From positions 6,782,501-6,846,500 of the forward strand of contig JAUCBN010000025.1 in the NCBI GenBank assembly GCA_035048815.1: 64,000 nucleotides of DNA. Direction: 5' to 3'. This document shows, one piece after another, positions 35,452 to 48,060 of this stretch. Both the position numbers and the translations under genes were made by a program. Under the pieces are notes generated by a model, which searched no databases, was not told the DNA's origin, and was given only the letters and a program-made list of their open reading frames with translations. Each line of letters begins with the position of its first letter. The stretch's first letter is position 1. The DNA comes from Abelmoschus esculentus (lineage: Eukaryota > Streptophyta > Magnoliopsida > Malvales > Malvaceae).

Positions 35452-36240
35452 ATGACTGTGATCTTTTGGAATATAAGAGGATTTAATACTCCTCAAAAGC
35501 CAAGGAAAGTCATGAGTCTAATGTTGATGTCATTTTTATCAACGAATCATGTTTTTGTGTTCTGGAACAAATGGTAGAATTTGGATGCTTTAAAGGAAAG
35601 GGTTAGATTTCTCTTCTATGCTTGTCACTGATCAGTCCATCTCTACAAATAAAAGAATTCTTGCAGTACTGCTTTGTATGGTAGTAATGATAATGAAAAA
35701 AGAAAGGTGTGGTGGGATCAATTATGTTAGTTTAGTAGATCAGTTTATGTTTTAGGGGTAATTAGGAGAGATTTTAATGTTGCTGTGGAGAGTTCAAGAT
35801 CAATTTTTCGGTTGATATGTTGGAGGGAAAATTCTACGATGGGCGCTAAACACCACTAATGTTAAATATCATAAAATTAATTAATAAAAATTTAAAATCT
35901 CAAGGACTTAATATGTAACTAATAAAAGAGTGATAAACTCAACATATAATTAATAATTGTATGATTAGTTCTTTAGATTTTTATTTTCTATAAATTAATT
36001 TAATAATATTCAACATTGAGATAATTTTAGTCATTTTGAATGTATAAAATTCATTGTTTGTATTTTATTAAAACATAGAGATTGATCTAAAGAGATGGTG
36101 TCCCATAAGGAGAAATGTACAGAATAATATACTAACTATTTGGGAAATCTCTAAAGAGATGGTGCCCCATAAACTTTTTAGTTTGTTGTAATAGTCTTTT
36201 TCTGTTTTCTTGGATAAATGAAATACTTGCTTATAAAAAA
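35452..36240 (+). pseudogene. LINE (L1-type) retrotransposon remnant
   Basis: Translation from 35452 gives MTVIFWNIRGFNTPQKPRK, the start of the plant L1 ORF2 endonuclease. A later piece reads GVIRRDFNVAVESS (about 35755-35800), matching the GDFN block with a change. After a MITE at 35826, sequence at 36080-36240 (GATGGTGCCCCATAA, then TTTCTTGGATAAATGAAAT and an A-rich end) resembles a plant LINE 3' end. Nearly all of ORF2 is missing. Assignment rests on short motifs. Confidence 0.6.
35826..36025. mobile_element. Mutator-type MITE fragment inside the LINE remnant
   Basis: It begins GGAAAATTCTACGATGGGCG, matching the terminus of the element at 29874. It continues with AACACCACTAATG and ends in a TTAATTTAATA block with TTCAACATTG, the usual inner part of the opposite end. 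The outer right terminus is lost or too diverged, so no target duplication can be shown. Confidence 0.6.
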
Positions 36241-36471
36241 TATGTTTTAATCATATAATATATATTATATTTTTATGTGATATATTTTTTTTTATTTTTT
36301 ATTGGTATATATTAAAAAAATTAAAAAAATAATTCAAATATAAAAATCAAATAACTGATTATTAAAAAATTTAAATTATTTAAATTTTTATTTTATAATT
36401 TAAATGTCATTTAAAAAATTTTAAATGAAATTTAGAACTTTTGAATGTAGTTATTTTTCTTTACCTCAAAT

Positions 36472-37439
36472 TAGGGTTTGGGTATTCGATCGAGTCAAGT
36501 CGAATAAAAATTTTTTGAGTTATTCGAGTTGACACGTTCTATTTTATCAAACTTTATTTGAAATTTTTTCGAGTCGAATCGAGTTTCGAATTTTTGTACA
36601 AATTTAATTATAATTATTTATAATATTATAGTTTAAAGTGATAAGGACTTCTTCGTATATTTTTTGCATGTGTAAATAAGATTTTTAATATAATTTAATA
36701 AATCAATTATCATGAAAAATTATATAAGATATTTATAATGATATTTTTATAAGTAATATGTTACTTCATTAAAGTACAGTCTCATTAAAAATCGGATCGA
36801 AAGTGTCACTGAAAATAATGCTGAACAATCAATCTTGAAATCAAGGACAAACAAATATAAAACATTCATAAAATCAAAGCAAATTGTCCACCATAAGAAA
36901 TCATAATATAGATACATTGTGATTTCAAACAATTGAGATTAGATTGCAAAATTTTCAAACTTTAAGGACAAAAATGTAAATTTACCAAAATTTAGGGACT
37001 TAACAGAAAATTTTAACAATAGTACTATATAGATTTGGGTTTTTTTGCTTATACATGAAGGATAATTATTATCACATAGATCAATATTTATCATTCAATG
37101 ACTAAACAATAAAATTTTAAAACTTTAGGGACCTAATATTAAATTTTTAAAAGTTCTAGGTCCAAAGGAATGTTTATTTCATTAATAGGTTTTATTCTTA
37201 GTATCATGTTCATCTCAAAAAATAAATTTTAAAAATAAACTGTGACTGAATCGGAGTTCAATTAAAAAAATTATAAAATAATAACCAAAACGTAAAACTT
37301 CAAAATTAAATTTCGTTTTTTCGAATATTCGAACTTCTAAAATTCAAAATTGACTCGAATTTGAAATTCACTTGACTCGAATAACTCAAAATTTAAAAAA
37401 AATGATTTTTTCGAGTTAATTCGAGTTTTACCCACCCTG
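36472..37439. mobile_element. hAT-type non-autonomous element, 968 bp
   Basis: It starts TAGGGTTTGGGTATTCGATC and ends TTTTACCCACCCTG. Flanks CCTCAAAT (36464-36471) and CCTCACAT (37440-37447) match at 7 of 8. Both ends hold TCGAGT-rich sequence in opposite orientation (GAGTTATTCGAGTTGAC left, TTTTCGAGTTAATTCGAG right). There is no transposase remnant that I can read. Confidence 0.75.
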
Positions 37440-37643
37440 CCTCACATCATATAAAAAATTTATTTATTTTTTGAAGCGAGAGAATTTTACTCGCCTAATT
37501 ATACAGTTTCAAAACATGAGAAATGCCAACGCAATTTCACCTAAAATTCAAAGTTTGAAATCCTAATAATTTCAAAAAATTCACATCAACAAGTCTTTGT
37601 CAATGGAGAATGTTTCTGGTACTTTCAAATCATCACTTCCATT

Positions 37644-38758
37644 TAGGGATGTAAAAAATTAATCCGACTTGGAAACCCGCCTGAAACCTGTTCGAGTCAG
37701 AACTTGATTTGATCCGAGAATGTAATGACCTGAACCTGATCTATATCCGACTGTTGTTGATCCGAACCCGAGTTGGACCTGTTACTGTAGTAACCGAACC
37801 CGAACTGTATCCGATCGAGAATGACCTGAACCCGATTTCAACTTGTTATTATAGTCCTGAAACCCGACCTGTATCCGACTGAAACAAACCTGAACCCGAG
37901 TCTAACCTGGAAAATAATCGATATTACCCGACTGAATCGACCCGAGACCTGATTTTACCCGACCTGTTTTGAACCCGACCTGATAAATGATCTGACTTGT
38001 TTTGTACCCGACCTGTTATTAAACTGAACTAATATTAACAAAACTTAATATTTACATGACATATAATTAAATATACTATAATTTGATAAAATTAAAATAT
38101 TGATAAATATAATTAGGCTTAAAAAATAGAATTAGACATAATAATTAGGTTTAAAAAATAGTATAATTATAAATTTATAATGTATTAAAAATAAATTTTT
38201 AGTACTTTTAATTATTATTAAGTTATAATTTTTGTAATTTAATCCTTATAACTTACAAGTTATTTTTTTTGAATCGATTATTAATGATTTTTTAATTTAT
38301 TTTAATGTTTCTAATTTTTAATTTTTGTAATTGAGTCCTTACAAGTTAATGTTGATTTTTTAAAATTTCAAAATTTAATCTTTAACTTTATGATCTAATA
38401 TTTATTTGTTTTTTTACGTATTTATACAAAATCAAAATTAATAATTTAAATTACTATGAATATAAAATCAAAATTAATTCGACTTGAAATGAACTCGACC
38501 TGAAATGAACCCGACCTGAAATGCAACCGAATTGAAATGGACCCGACCTGAAATGAAACTGTCAATTATCTGATTTGGACTTGAAATAGATCCGACCTGA
38601 AACGGATCCGGCCTGAAACGGACCCGGCCTGAAATAAACCCACACCCAACCCGAATCGAGTTAAAACATCAAATTAACCTGAAATAACCTGTATCCGATT
38701 TTATCAACTTGACAGTACCCGACCTGAAACCCGTCCGATAACTGTTTTTACTTCCATA
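37644..38758. mobile_element. hAT-type element with CCCGACCTGAA repeats, 1115 bp
   Basis: It is flanked by perfect 8-bp duplications CTTCCATT (37636-37643 and 38759-38766). Termini are TAGGGATGTAAAAA and, complemented, TATGGAAGTAAAAA. Both outer thirds consist of short degenerate units around CCCGACCTGAAATGAA or CCCGAACCTGA, especially 38480-38640, with AT-rich unique sequence in the middle. A related copy in reverse orientation enters the window at 63786. Confidence 0.85.
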
Positions 38759-38766
38759 CTTCCATT

Positions 38767-39447
38767 ATCAAGTGAAATGAATTTTTAATAATTGCGAATA
38801 TTTATAATTTATTTCGTATACCCCCCCAAAAAAAAAATATATTTTGTATTTACAAAAGAAACCATCGGAAATAATATACCGAGATCCTCCATTGATGCTC
38901 TGCAACCCTGCCACTTTGCCTACTTCAGTTAGAGGTATTCTAATTTATTTTCTGGACTTTGACCGGTTTTAATTTACTTGTGCACTTTAGATCTTGAAAA
39001 CGTTCTGTTTTTCTTCTTTCTCTCTAGTATTAAGCAACTATCAGCCGCCAAGATTAATGGGTCTCTTCCAGAATTCATGCCTTCTTTTTCATGATATGAA
39101 AGCGTTTTGTTGACTGCAGCCACCATTTTACTTTCCTTCCAAGTGAATTTAAGTTTTGTCTTTGCTGCTTAATAATAAGTGTTTTTCTTTTAATTAATAT
39201 TAGTCATTTCGATGGAGTCTTAGGGTAATATAAGTTCCAAGGAAGTGATTTATTGGATATCTATATCTATCTATATATAATATGTAATATACTTAGCAAG
39301 GAAGGCTTTTCTTTGGAATTTTAAGATTAGTGAAGGATAAGCTTACGTTGCTGAATTGGTCTCTTTGAGTTTTTGGTGAAGGAGGAAAATTTGGTGTTTC
39401 TAGGAAAGGCTAAATAGTAGATGTTTCAATCTTTGATTTTCTTGCTT

Positions 39448-39500
<53 letters not shown>

Positions 39501-39833
39501 TGAATGCTTACTTTGGCGGGTTTTCCATTTTTATCTGTTAGGTGGCTTCTTTATGTTTTTGTTTTGAAATTGATTGGTTTAGATTGATATAGCGTGCCGT
39601 ATCAATATAGTTGTAAAGGAGAAGAGGGGTTTGTAAAAGATTTCAGCAAGTTTCTTTGGTGATTTCATTCCTTAATTGTGATTCTCTGGTTGCTTCTTGT
39701 TTGTGTATTATACCAGGCTTTTAAGTTATCTGGTATTCTGGTACTTGGGCCGTATTTTTCTATTTCGATTCGTTTGAGGACGAAGGGATTGGTTTTCATT
39801 AGAAATTGGGATTTTCCATAGATATTTGAATTG
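38767..39833 (+). promoter_or_regulatory. Upstream region of the RGLG-type gene
   Basis: This is AT-rich, non-coding sequence between the hAT element and the start codon. It probably holds the promoter and a 5' untranslated region, possibly with an intron, since pyrimidine-rich stretches and GT/AG sites are plentiful. A (TA)n microsatellite lies at 39451-39495. No core promoter element could be fixed with confidence. Confidence 0.4.
39451..39495. repeat. (TA)n microsatellite, about 22 units
   Basis: Uninterrupted TA dinucleotides about 340 bp upstream of the RGLG-type start codon. Likely polymorphic in length. Confidence 0.95.
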
Positions 39834-42333
39834 ATGGGGGGAAGTAGTTCAAAGGAGGGGAAATATAGTTCGAATTCATCTTCATGGGATTCTCGTGATG
39901 GCAATCCTCAGTCCTTGTATGGTCAAGGAAGCCCAAATTATGTGCCACAGTATAGCTATGCCTCCCCACAGTATTATCCGGCTTCGCAACCGGAACCACA
40001 ATACTATCAACCTTCACAACCGGAGCAGCAGTATTATCCACCTTCACAAAACCGTGGTAGTGATAAAAAAACGCTAGACCGGAGGTATTCGAGAATTGTA
40101 GATAATTACAACTCCTTAGATCAGGTTATTATCTACATTGGTTTCATTTCTAGATGTTTTTATATATGTTTATGCATTATCCTTATCCAAGATAATGATT
40201 TGGTAATTGTTGCTTAATCAATGATTACAGGTAACAGAGGCTCTTGCTAATGCCGGTCTTGAATCTTCCAATCTCATTGTCGGTATTGATTTCACAAAGA
40301 GCAACGAGTGGACAGGTTAATATCTACTATCTTAATCTCCAGTAGTAATGTATGCTGTTAGCCATACTAGAATCTGCTGAATCAAGCCTGTTTTTGTAGG
40401 GAAAAGATCATTCAATAGAAAAAGCTTGCACCACATTGGAAATAGTTTAAATCCTTATGAACAGGCGATATCAATCATCGGGAAAACCTTAGCTGCCTTT
40501 GATGAGGACAATTTAATTCCTTGCTTTGGATTTGGTGATGGTACATGTTTAATTTGTTTTCCATATTTGAATGCTTATTTACTTATTGCAGATGCTAAGA
40601 ATTACTCGTATTTGTTGGCAGCTTCAACACATGATCAAGATGTCTTCAGTTTCTACCTGGACGACCGATTTTGTAATGGATTCGAGGAAGTCTTGAGACG
40701 CTATAGAGAAATCGTGCCTCATCTACGACTCGCAGGTTTACCTATTCTCATGTTTTTCCATCCCTATTCGAAGTTATCTCTTGTTACATATCCGATCAAG
40801 TAATTACAAGAATTTCTTTCCAGGACCTACATCATTTGCTCCTATCATTGAAATGGCAATGACCATTGTTGAGCAGAGCGGTGGCCAGTACCACGTGTTA
40901 GTGATAATCGCTGACGGTCAGGTACTTTTCTCTTTGTGTGTGTTTGCTTCACTTATTTTTGAGACCACCTTGAAATAAAAGACGGGCAGATTGCAAACTT
41001 GTGTGAGCCTTGAAGGTTGGCACGAGAATAATAAAAATAAAACATGCTGTCATTGGTTCGTATGATTTGTTATAGTTTCATATAAGGTTAATATCACTAC
41101 AACTGATGGTTGTTTCAGGTAACTAGAAGTGTTGATACTCAACATGGCCAACTAAGTCCGCAAGAGCAGAAAACTGTTGATGCCATAGTGCAAGCAAGGT
41201 GAAGTTGTGAACATGATGTGACATGTTTTTATCATTTTTCTTTCTTTCTCGATGCAATCATTCTCTCTTACTTGTTTCTCAAATTTCAGCAAGCTTCCTC
41301 TGTCCATTATATTGGTTGGTGTTGGAGATGGACCTTGGGATATGATGAAGGAGTTTGACGATAACATTCCTGCTCGAGCATTCGATAATTTTCAGGTAAA
41401 CTCTGAGTTGCGTGCAAGGAGTTTCATATTTGATATTAACTGTCTATGGTTCCAGTGATATTATCATGATGCTTCAGTTACAAAGGTTTTCCTCCTCGTC
41501 CTTTTTCTCTAGTTTGTGAATTTCACAGAGATTATGTCGAAGAATACATCCCCATCCCGGAAGGAGACAGAATTTTCTCTAGCCGCTCTAATGGAGATTC
41601 CTTCACAATACAAGGCAACCATTGAGCTTAACATTCTGGGGTAATGATTTGTTCCACGTTGTCCGTTTTAAAGGTTTATGTTTTACCCTTTTATGACTTA
41701 AATTTGATGTTTTTTGAGTTATTTGTGCAGTGATCGAAAGGGAAATGTTCCCGAGAGAGTTCCCTTACCTCCTCCTACCTACGGTGTAGCTTCTTTTGAC
41801 AGTTCAAAACCATTCCGTTCTACCAGTCTCCAATATGGTTCAGCATCTTTCAACAGCTCAAAGCCGTCCCATTCTACCAGCTTCCCGCCAAGTGTTCCGC
41901 CTTATCCGGAAGATAGTAATTCCATCAGCTCAGCTCCCCCAGCCCCAAGTTCTACTTATGATAGCCAGGTATGAAAATTTTAACATCTATATCTTCTATT
42001 AGTAATAAATGTCCTTAGCATTCAAGTTTTGACCCGAAATCCTAAACGAGCAAAGACTTCAGATTTCTAAATTGCATATTGCTTTGAACAGCTCTGTGCC
42101 ATTTGCCTTAGTAACTCAAAAGACATGGCATTCGATTGCGGTCATCAGGTAAACATCTCGAAACGCTTATTCTCTTCGGTTCTTGGTGTTGATCATAGAC
42201 TAAGATGCTGAAATAACAGTTTCCTTTTTTTTTCTTTTTGTTTTCTCAGACCTGTGAAGAATGTGCGAAGGATCTGCAAACGTGTCCGATGTGCCGAAGT
42301 CCGATCCAAACCAAAATAAAGCTCTATTTATGA
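39834..42333 (+). CDS. RGLG: RGLG-type E3 ubiquitin ligase (copine/vWA plus RING), intact
   Basis: Eleven exons: 39834-40124, 40231-40315, 40400-40540, 40622-40735, 40824-40921, 41119-41198, 41290-41395, 41513-41640, 41731-41968, 42092-42148, 42250-42333. All introns are GT-AG, phases agree, and 473 codons end in TGA. Family members are membrane-attached RING E3 ligases that work with UBC13 in K63-linked chains and in hormone and drought signalling. Seen here: MGGSSSKEG, a strong N-myristoylation signal (Gly2); a Tyr/Gln/Pro-rich repeat near residues 45-75 (QYYxxSQPE units); a copine-type vWA domain with the metal-site motif DFTKS (D117-S121) and IILVGVGDGPWDMM; a Ser/Pro-rich linker; and a C-terminal RING finger (429-465) with CAIC, CGHQTCEEC and CPMC. 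The Met at 39834 was chosen because it creates the myristoylation site. No lesion seen. Which RGLG paralogue it is cannot be told. Confidence 0.95.
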
Positions 42334-43089
42334 ACTTGAACAAGAAAACAGTGTTTATCCATCATTTATGGTTTTGATTTGTTATTGAGAAAATGCAAAT
42401 AGTGATATGTTAGGGGGAGACAATTGATGGTCACAATCATCATTTTTTACAGTCCCTTTTGGTGTGAATTCTTTGTACATTTTCTGGTATCTTTATTTCA
42501 TTGGTTCTGCCTTGCACTAGTGATCTTGCGACTAATTTTGAAAAATAGAAGTATAATCTTACTCTCTTCTTTTTTTTAATTTTTATTTTGGAAGAACTTT
42601 TTAAAAAATTGAATTTATGAAATAAAAATTTGAGTCGTCGTCACTCACTGGTCACTTGGGTAAAGATAGATTAAACACCAAATGAATAATCAAAAAAATA
42701 AGGATTTGAAAATCGATTACGTACAAAGAAGAGTTTGCATCCCTATCACACTTGAAATCAATACTTAGTAGAGTACAAGTTGTCTTAATATTAAAACTTG
42801 TAAGTTTGGATTTAATTTAATTTAAAATTTGTTTATAAATGTGAGTTAATTTTAAAGGACAATTACTCAAAAGATAAACAAAGACTACTATTGTTGTCTT
42901 CGATACTAATCATGTTTACCCTCTAATAATGGAACATCACATTAACAATTAATATTTCAAATATAACATATATAAACAAATAAGCATGAAATATATATAA
43001 AATGAAAAATAAAAAATAAATGTAAAAATTTAAGATTTAAAGTTAAAAGTTAATTAAATTAACCATATTATAAATATTATGAGCTATAC
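42334..43089. other. 3' flank of the RGLG-type gene, AT-rich, no gene
   Basis: The first 200-250 bp are likely 3' untranslated sequence. The rest is AT-rich DNA with no coding sequence or repeat boundary that I can support. Confidence 0.4.
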
Positions 43090-43098
43090 CCTAATACG

Positions 43099-43287
43099 GA
43101 GAAATTATATCATGGGTCAGTCCCACCATGTCATTCATGGACCAATCAATAGAAATTGTCCACCTCATTATTTTTTAATTTTCCAAGTGAAGATTCACTT
43201 GGTAAAAAATTATGACATGGAAAAATTGATGAAGTAGACAGTTTTTATTGGTTGAAGTGGTGGGACTGACCCATGATATAATTTTTC
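43099..43287. mobile_element. Palindromic Mutator-type MITE, 189 bp
   Basis: It is flanked by CCTAATACG on both sides (43090-43098 and 43288-43296). The ends are near-perfect inverted repeats of about 29 bp: ATTATATCATGGGTCAGTCC left, and its complement on the right. The centre is a hairpin of its own (CCAAGTGAAGATTCACTTGG, 43174-43193). The whole element can fold into one long stem. The 9-bp duplication suggests Mutator, though 10-11 bp also match at this site. Confidence 0.82.
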
Positions 43288-44982
43288 CCTAATACGGGTC
43301 ATTGTAAAACTGTTGATGAATTACGATTCAAAAAACTACATAAATAAAAAAAAATCAAATAAATTAAGTTGGAACAAATACCAGATTGAGCAGAATCAAA
43401 ATGCAAAAGCATGAATGTTAAAATACAAAGATTAAAAGTTAAGATTGATTAAAATGAATTAAAGGTCGATTATATAATTAGATTGTTTATTATTAGTTGA
43501 TTAATATTTTTTGTGTTTTATATGATATTATATAAAACTAATATATTTATTTTTATAATATTAACATGTTAGCGTATATTATTTATATACGTTTGTCACG
43601 TCATTTTAAATTAATTAATGTTAGTTAACTAATTTTTTCATTTACGCATGAATCATTTTAAACTAAACTAAAATATTTAATATTTAAATACTTCAAAAAA
43701 GTAATTATTACCAAAATAATTAATTATTTAGTCAAATGTTATGGATAATTTTTAATAGAGTTATTTACGATTTAAATCATTAAACTTACCCTCAACTTCC
43801 GTATAGGTCATAAACCTTTGATTTAATCAGATTAAATCATTAAACTTTTATTATTAACAAATTAAATCATTCACATTAACACCGTTAAATATTTTAATGA
43901 AAAAGCTGACTCAATAATCATATTAGACATATTTTTCCATGTCAACAAGTTAATATTAATTAAAATTAAAGAAAAAATATTTAAAATCTTTTTTTTAATT
44001 AAATTATTAAAGAAATTATGGTTCAATCAAATATATTTGAATTAATTTCTATTATCTTTTGTATCTTATTCTCCACCACTCTTCTACGGCCGATAAAGAA
44101 AAATTTCAACAAATTTTACAAAGTTTTTACTGCTCTTGAAGATTTGAAGATACGCAGGTTTGAATTTTTTTTTCTTTTATAAAACTTCGAATTCTAATCA
44201 ATCCTAATTTAGTTTTATTATAAATTAAAGAAAATAATAGTAGTTGGATTTCGTGAGATTGAGGTTTTAGGGAGATAAATTTTGTTTATTTGCTAAAAAT
44301 TCTAAGGAAAAAATAATATTTTTGTAATGAGATAATCCATTGTTTATCATATTAAGTTCTTTGTAGTGTTTTTATTTAAATTTTTTATAATTTTTTAATA
44401 ATTATATATTTTATAATTTTTCAATTAAACTAGGAAGAATAAGTAAAATTAAATTATTTGGGTGACTTTAATGAGTTTTCTTTGTGATTTTTTCTATCTT
44501 TGTTATTAGTATTTATTAATTTTTTACTTGTTTGATGAATCCGATGCAGTCTAAAAATCTTAAATAGAATTATTGTATGTTGAATTGATATTCAATAATA
44601 ATTCTTAAATTTGGATTTGATTTTATATCTTGTAGGTTAAATGCGAGAGATTGATAAAAATAGTGAGACTAAAAATAAAAAAAAATCGATTGAATTCATG
44701 ACTACATACTGTAAGTATAATATTTTACAGTTTATTTTTAGTTTTTTCTTGCTTCTGTTAGTAGAAAAATTTAATAAAAATTTAATTAAAAAATTTAACT
44801 ATTAAATAATTATTTTACTATTTTCAGCACAACATACAAGTTATTTTATAATAAAAATTCATCACAAGGAAAATTTACGTTTCACTGATGGGGAAAATAA
44901 GTATTTTGGTGATAAAATAGATTATTTTGATTGGTGTAACTCAATTAGTATATCACTGAGATACTTGAATGATTATACATAA

Positions 44983-45780
44983 ATGTTAGGTTATAATGAG
45001 TTTATAACTTATCATTGGAGGATACTAGAGAATGACCTAAATGATGGATTATTTAAGATAGAAAATGATGATGACGTAACAATAATTTCTCTTTATATAC
45101 CGGATAATCGAGTAGTTGAAATTTATTTTGTGTATACTTCAGAATTTGAGTTGGCTCAAAATATGAAAAACGACGAGGATAATTACTTTATTGATAGTGA
45201 ATATGATTTAGATGATGGTGATGATGAATTAATTGAAGTTGAAGTTAGCAGTAAGATAGATATGATATCAATCCAAAAATAAAAAGAGAACGATAAACGA
45301 AATTTTTTTTTGAGAATCACATGATTCATTGGATAATAAACTATCTTCTGGATTTGATTACTTTTCGGATGTCTTTGACCATTTAAAATATGTTTCTAGT
45401 GATAATGATAACGATTTCACAAGAAATAGAAGACATCTTGAATTTGATGCGAACAAAGATATGAAGAATCCTGGATTTATTGTTGGAATGGTATTTAAAG
45501 ACTTTGACGAATTTAAAAGTGTTTGTCGACAATATTCATTAGTTAATCAGTTGGGAATTAATTTTAAGCATAACGATAAAGATAGTGTGGATGTAAAGTG
45601 TAAAGAAGGTTGTCTTTTTCGTATATGGGCTTCAAAAATATCAGATAAGATGACAGTTCAAATCAAAAGTATTGTAAATGAGTAAAGAAAAAAAACATGT
45701 CCAAATTATAAAGAAAAGAGCTCAAAATAACTTGTAGTATATGTGAACAACAAGGACACAACAAACGTTTTCATAGTGTT
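44983..45780 (+). pseudogene. mudrA-like transposase remnant, catalytic core deleted
   Basis: An N-terminal acidic segment (44983-45282) is followed by the MuDR-type N-terminal domain (45329-45685): GFIVGMVFKDFDEFKSVCRQ, then a KCKEGCLFRIWAS-like motif and MTVQIKSI. It stops there. About 50 bp later a zinc-knuckle piece, TCSICEQQGHNKRFH (45730-45774), appears in another frame. That motif belongs to the C-terminal end of MURA proteins, so the DDE catalytic domain between them is missing. The last ligand of the knuckle is also not Cys. Confidence 0.8.
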
Positions 45781-45799
45781 AAAAATAATTCACGTGTAT

Positions 45800-46930
45800 A
45801 TTTTTAAATTATTTTAATAATTATATGTGAGTATTTATTAATATTTTTTATTACAGAAAAGTGCAAAAGTAAATTCAATTGAACCACTCGAAGATTTACA
45901 ACAAAATTTTATTGGAGATATTTGATCAACAATATGAATTTATATATTATAGAGTTAATCATTTTATATTGAATTTTTATTATGGGTATAAATTTCACAT
46001 CTTATAAATTCTTTGATATTATATATTCAATATTTATTTTTTTTAATTTATTTAAATTTTTTTACCGCAATATTTCTCGATATGTGTCTTATATTTGAAT
46101 TATCTCAAATTTTTTTAGATATGTCTTAAATATCTATACCAAAATACAACACCAACTAACAATAAACGATGTATCAAAAAATTATTAATTTTGATTCGAC
46201 TCAAATTAATTTCAATCTAACATAAATATTTGGTGAGTTTTTTTTATTAAATTCGATTCGACTTCATTTTAGTCTAATATTATTGTCCCTAGTTCACTCC
46301 TTTGTTTTATTGCCCGGATTCCTTTTAGACCTTCTCTCGTGCATGCTAAGCAAAACGTAGGACTGGTAGGCGAAGCTGAAATCACATGCTTTAATCCAAC
46401 TTCACATTCAATTTATTACGAAAATGTTGTGTATAAGTTTGAAAGCCAAGGTTTTATTCATGGTGTGCCAATCCTTTTAGTTTCTCTGTAAGTTTTGGTA
46501 TTTTCATTGTTTCACCATGCCATCACCCGACACATTCTTCCTTCGAGATCTTGTAGTTGCAGCTGTTCTCTTCTTCGTCACACATTATTTCATCCGTTCG
46601 CTACTCGGAAAACTAATTTAACAATATTTCACATAGCAAATAACGAAAAGACTAACTAAATAAAACTAACACTTTAAAACTTGATTAAATAAAAGGAAAA
46701 AAATAACCTGAGTTTGTTTGATATGATAAGAAATTTCTTTTGCACATAGAGAGCTTTGAGAATTAGCTTAGCCACATCCAACACTTTACCTTCAATTTTC
46801 TTTACAACAGCTGAAACCTTAACCGTATATTCAATCACTCTTATACAACGCTAGAAAAAAATAAAGCTAAACAAATAAAAAATGCTTGAAAAAAAGAAAA
46901 AAGAGCATGAATCTTAGGGTTCTTATCAAA
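45800..46930. other. Interior of the Mutator-like element, origin unclear
   Basis: The sequence between the transposase remnant and the right arm. 46310-46620 is less AT-rich than its surroundings and contains short exon-like runs (for example LRDLVVAAVLFFVTHYF near 46545-46595). This could be a captured host fragment, but I recognise no gene. Confidence 0.3.
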
Positions 46931-47462
46931 TAAACAAAAAAAAATATTTAACTAAAAACCCAATCTCATAAAATTCAATTGCTATTTTTTTTTAATTTAT
47001 AATAAAACTAAATTACAATCGATTAGATTTCAAAGTTCTATAAATAAAAAATTCAAACCTGAGTGACTTCAAATCTTCAAGAACAACAAAAAGTTTTGTG
47101 AAGTTTGTTGAAATTATTCTTTCAAGGGCTGAAAAGGAGAAGTGGAGAACAAGATAAAAAGAACGAGAAATTTAGTAAATCGATGTTGATTGAATTGCGA
47201 TTTTTTAATAATTTAAGTAAAAAGAGATTTTAAATATTTTTTTAATTTTATTTAATATTAACTTGCTGACATGGAAAAATATGTTTAGTAGGATTATTGA
47301 GTCAGCTTTTCTGTTAAAATAATTAACGATGTTAGTGTGAATGATTTAATTTGTTAATAATAAAAGTTTAATGATTTAATCTTATTAAATCAAAAGTTTG
47401 TGACTTATACGAAAGCGGATGGTAAGTTCAATGATTTAAATTGGAGATGACTTTTTTTAATA

Positions 47463-48052
47463 TTATGCCTTATTTATAAGCTTATGGTTAAACTATTAAA
47501 AGAGCTCTGAACTAATTTACTTTTGTTAAATTAATCTTTATAACTTTTATTGTACCCAAATAAACCCTTGGACTTTGATTAGTATTTAAATGAAATTTTA
47601 TTGTTTAATTAATGGTATTTTTGTTATTTTTAATATTAAGTGCCAAATTGATAAAAGAATTATAAACACGTGCAATGAAAAAAATTATTTTACAATTGAT
47701 AGATAAACAATTAATTATAAAATTGAACACAATTTAGGGGAGAGACCAAAATTTTCAAATAAAGAATAACAAGGACTCAATTTCATTAGAGAAAGAAAAA
47801 GTATTGAATTTTAAATTAGATAAATTACGTATATCATTATTGAATTTTATTCTTAGATCGATTTTAGTTATTAAAATATTAAATTTATTTATTGAAGTTT
47901 CAAAATCAACCGTTTATATTTCAATGGAATTTTTAATGCTATTTTTCTGAATCTTTGCAATCCTTTTTTAGGGTTATCTTTTATTGAGAAATAAGCGACA
48001 AACGAATAAAAGATTAAACAAGCAGGAACACAAAATTTTAACGAGGTTCAAT
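47463..48052. other. AT-rich intergenic DNA, no gene seen
   Basis: Low-complexity AT-rich sequence with stops in every frame. Confidence 0.5.
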
Positions 48053-48060
48053 AATGTACT

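Larger units (their letters stand above)
43758..47453. mobile_element. Mutator-like element with very long terminal inverted repeats, 3696 bp
   Basis: It is flanked by TTTTTAATA on both sides (43749-43757 and 47454-47462). The left arm 43758 to about 44275 is matched in inverted orientation by about 46930-47453, roughly 500 bp. Shared blocks include ATTATTAACAAATTAAATCA, AAAGCTGACTCAATAATC and TCTTGAAGATTTGAAG. The interior carries a broken mudrA-like transposase (44983-45780). Arms of this length and a 9-bp duplication are typical of TIR-MULEs. Internal deletion makes it non-autonomous. Confidence 0.88.

Noticed and set aside
40125..40217. Read-through extension after exon 1 of the RGLG-type gene
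   Set aside because: It is intron sequence. A GT donor at 40125 and AG acceptor at 40230 restore the conserved protein.
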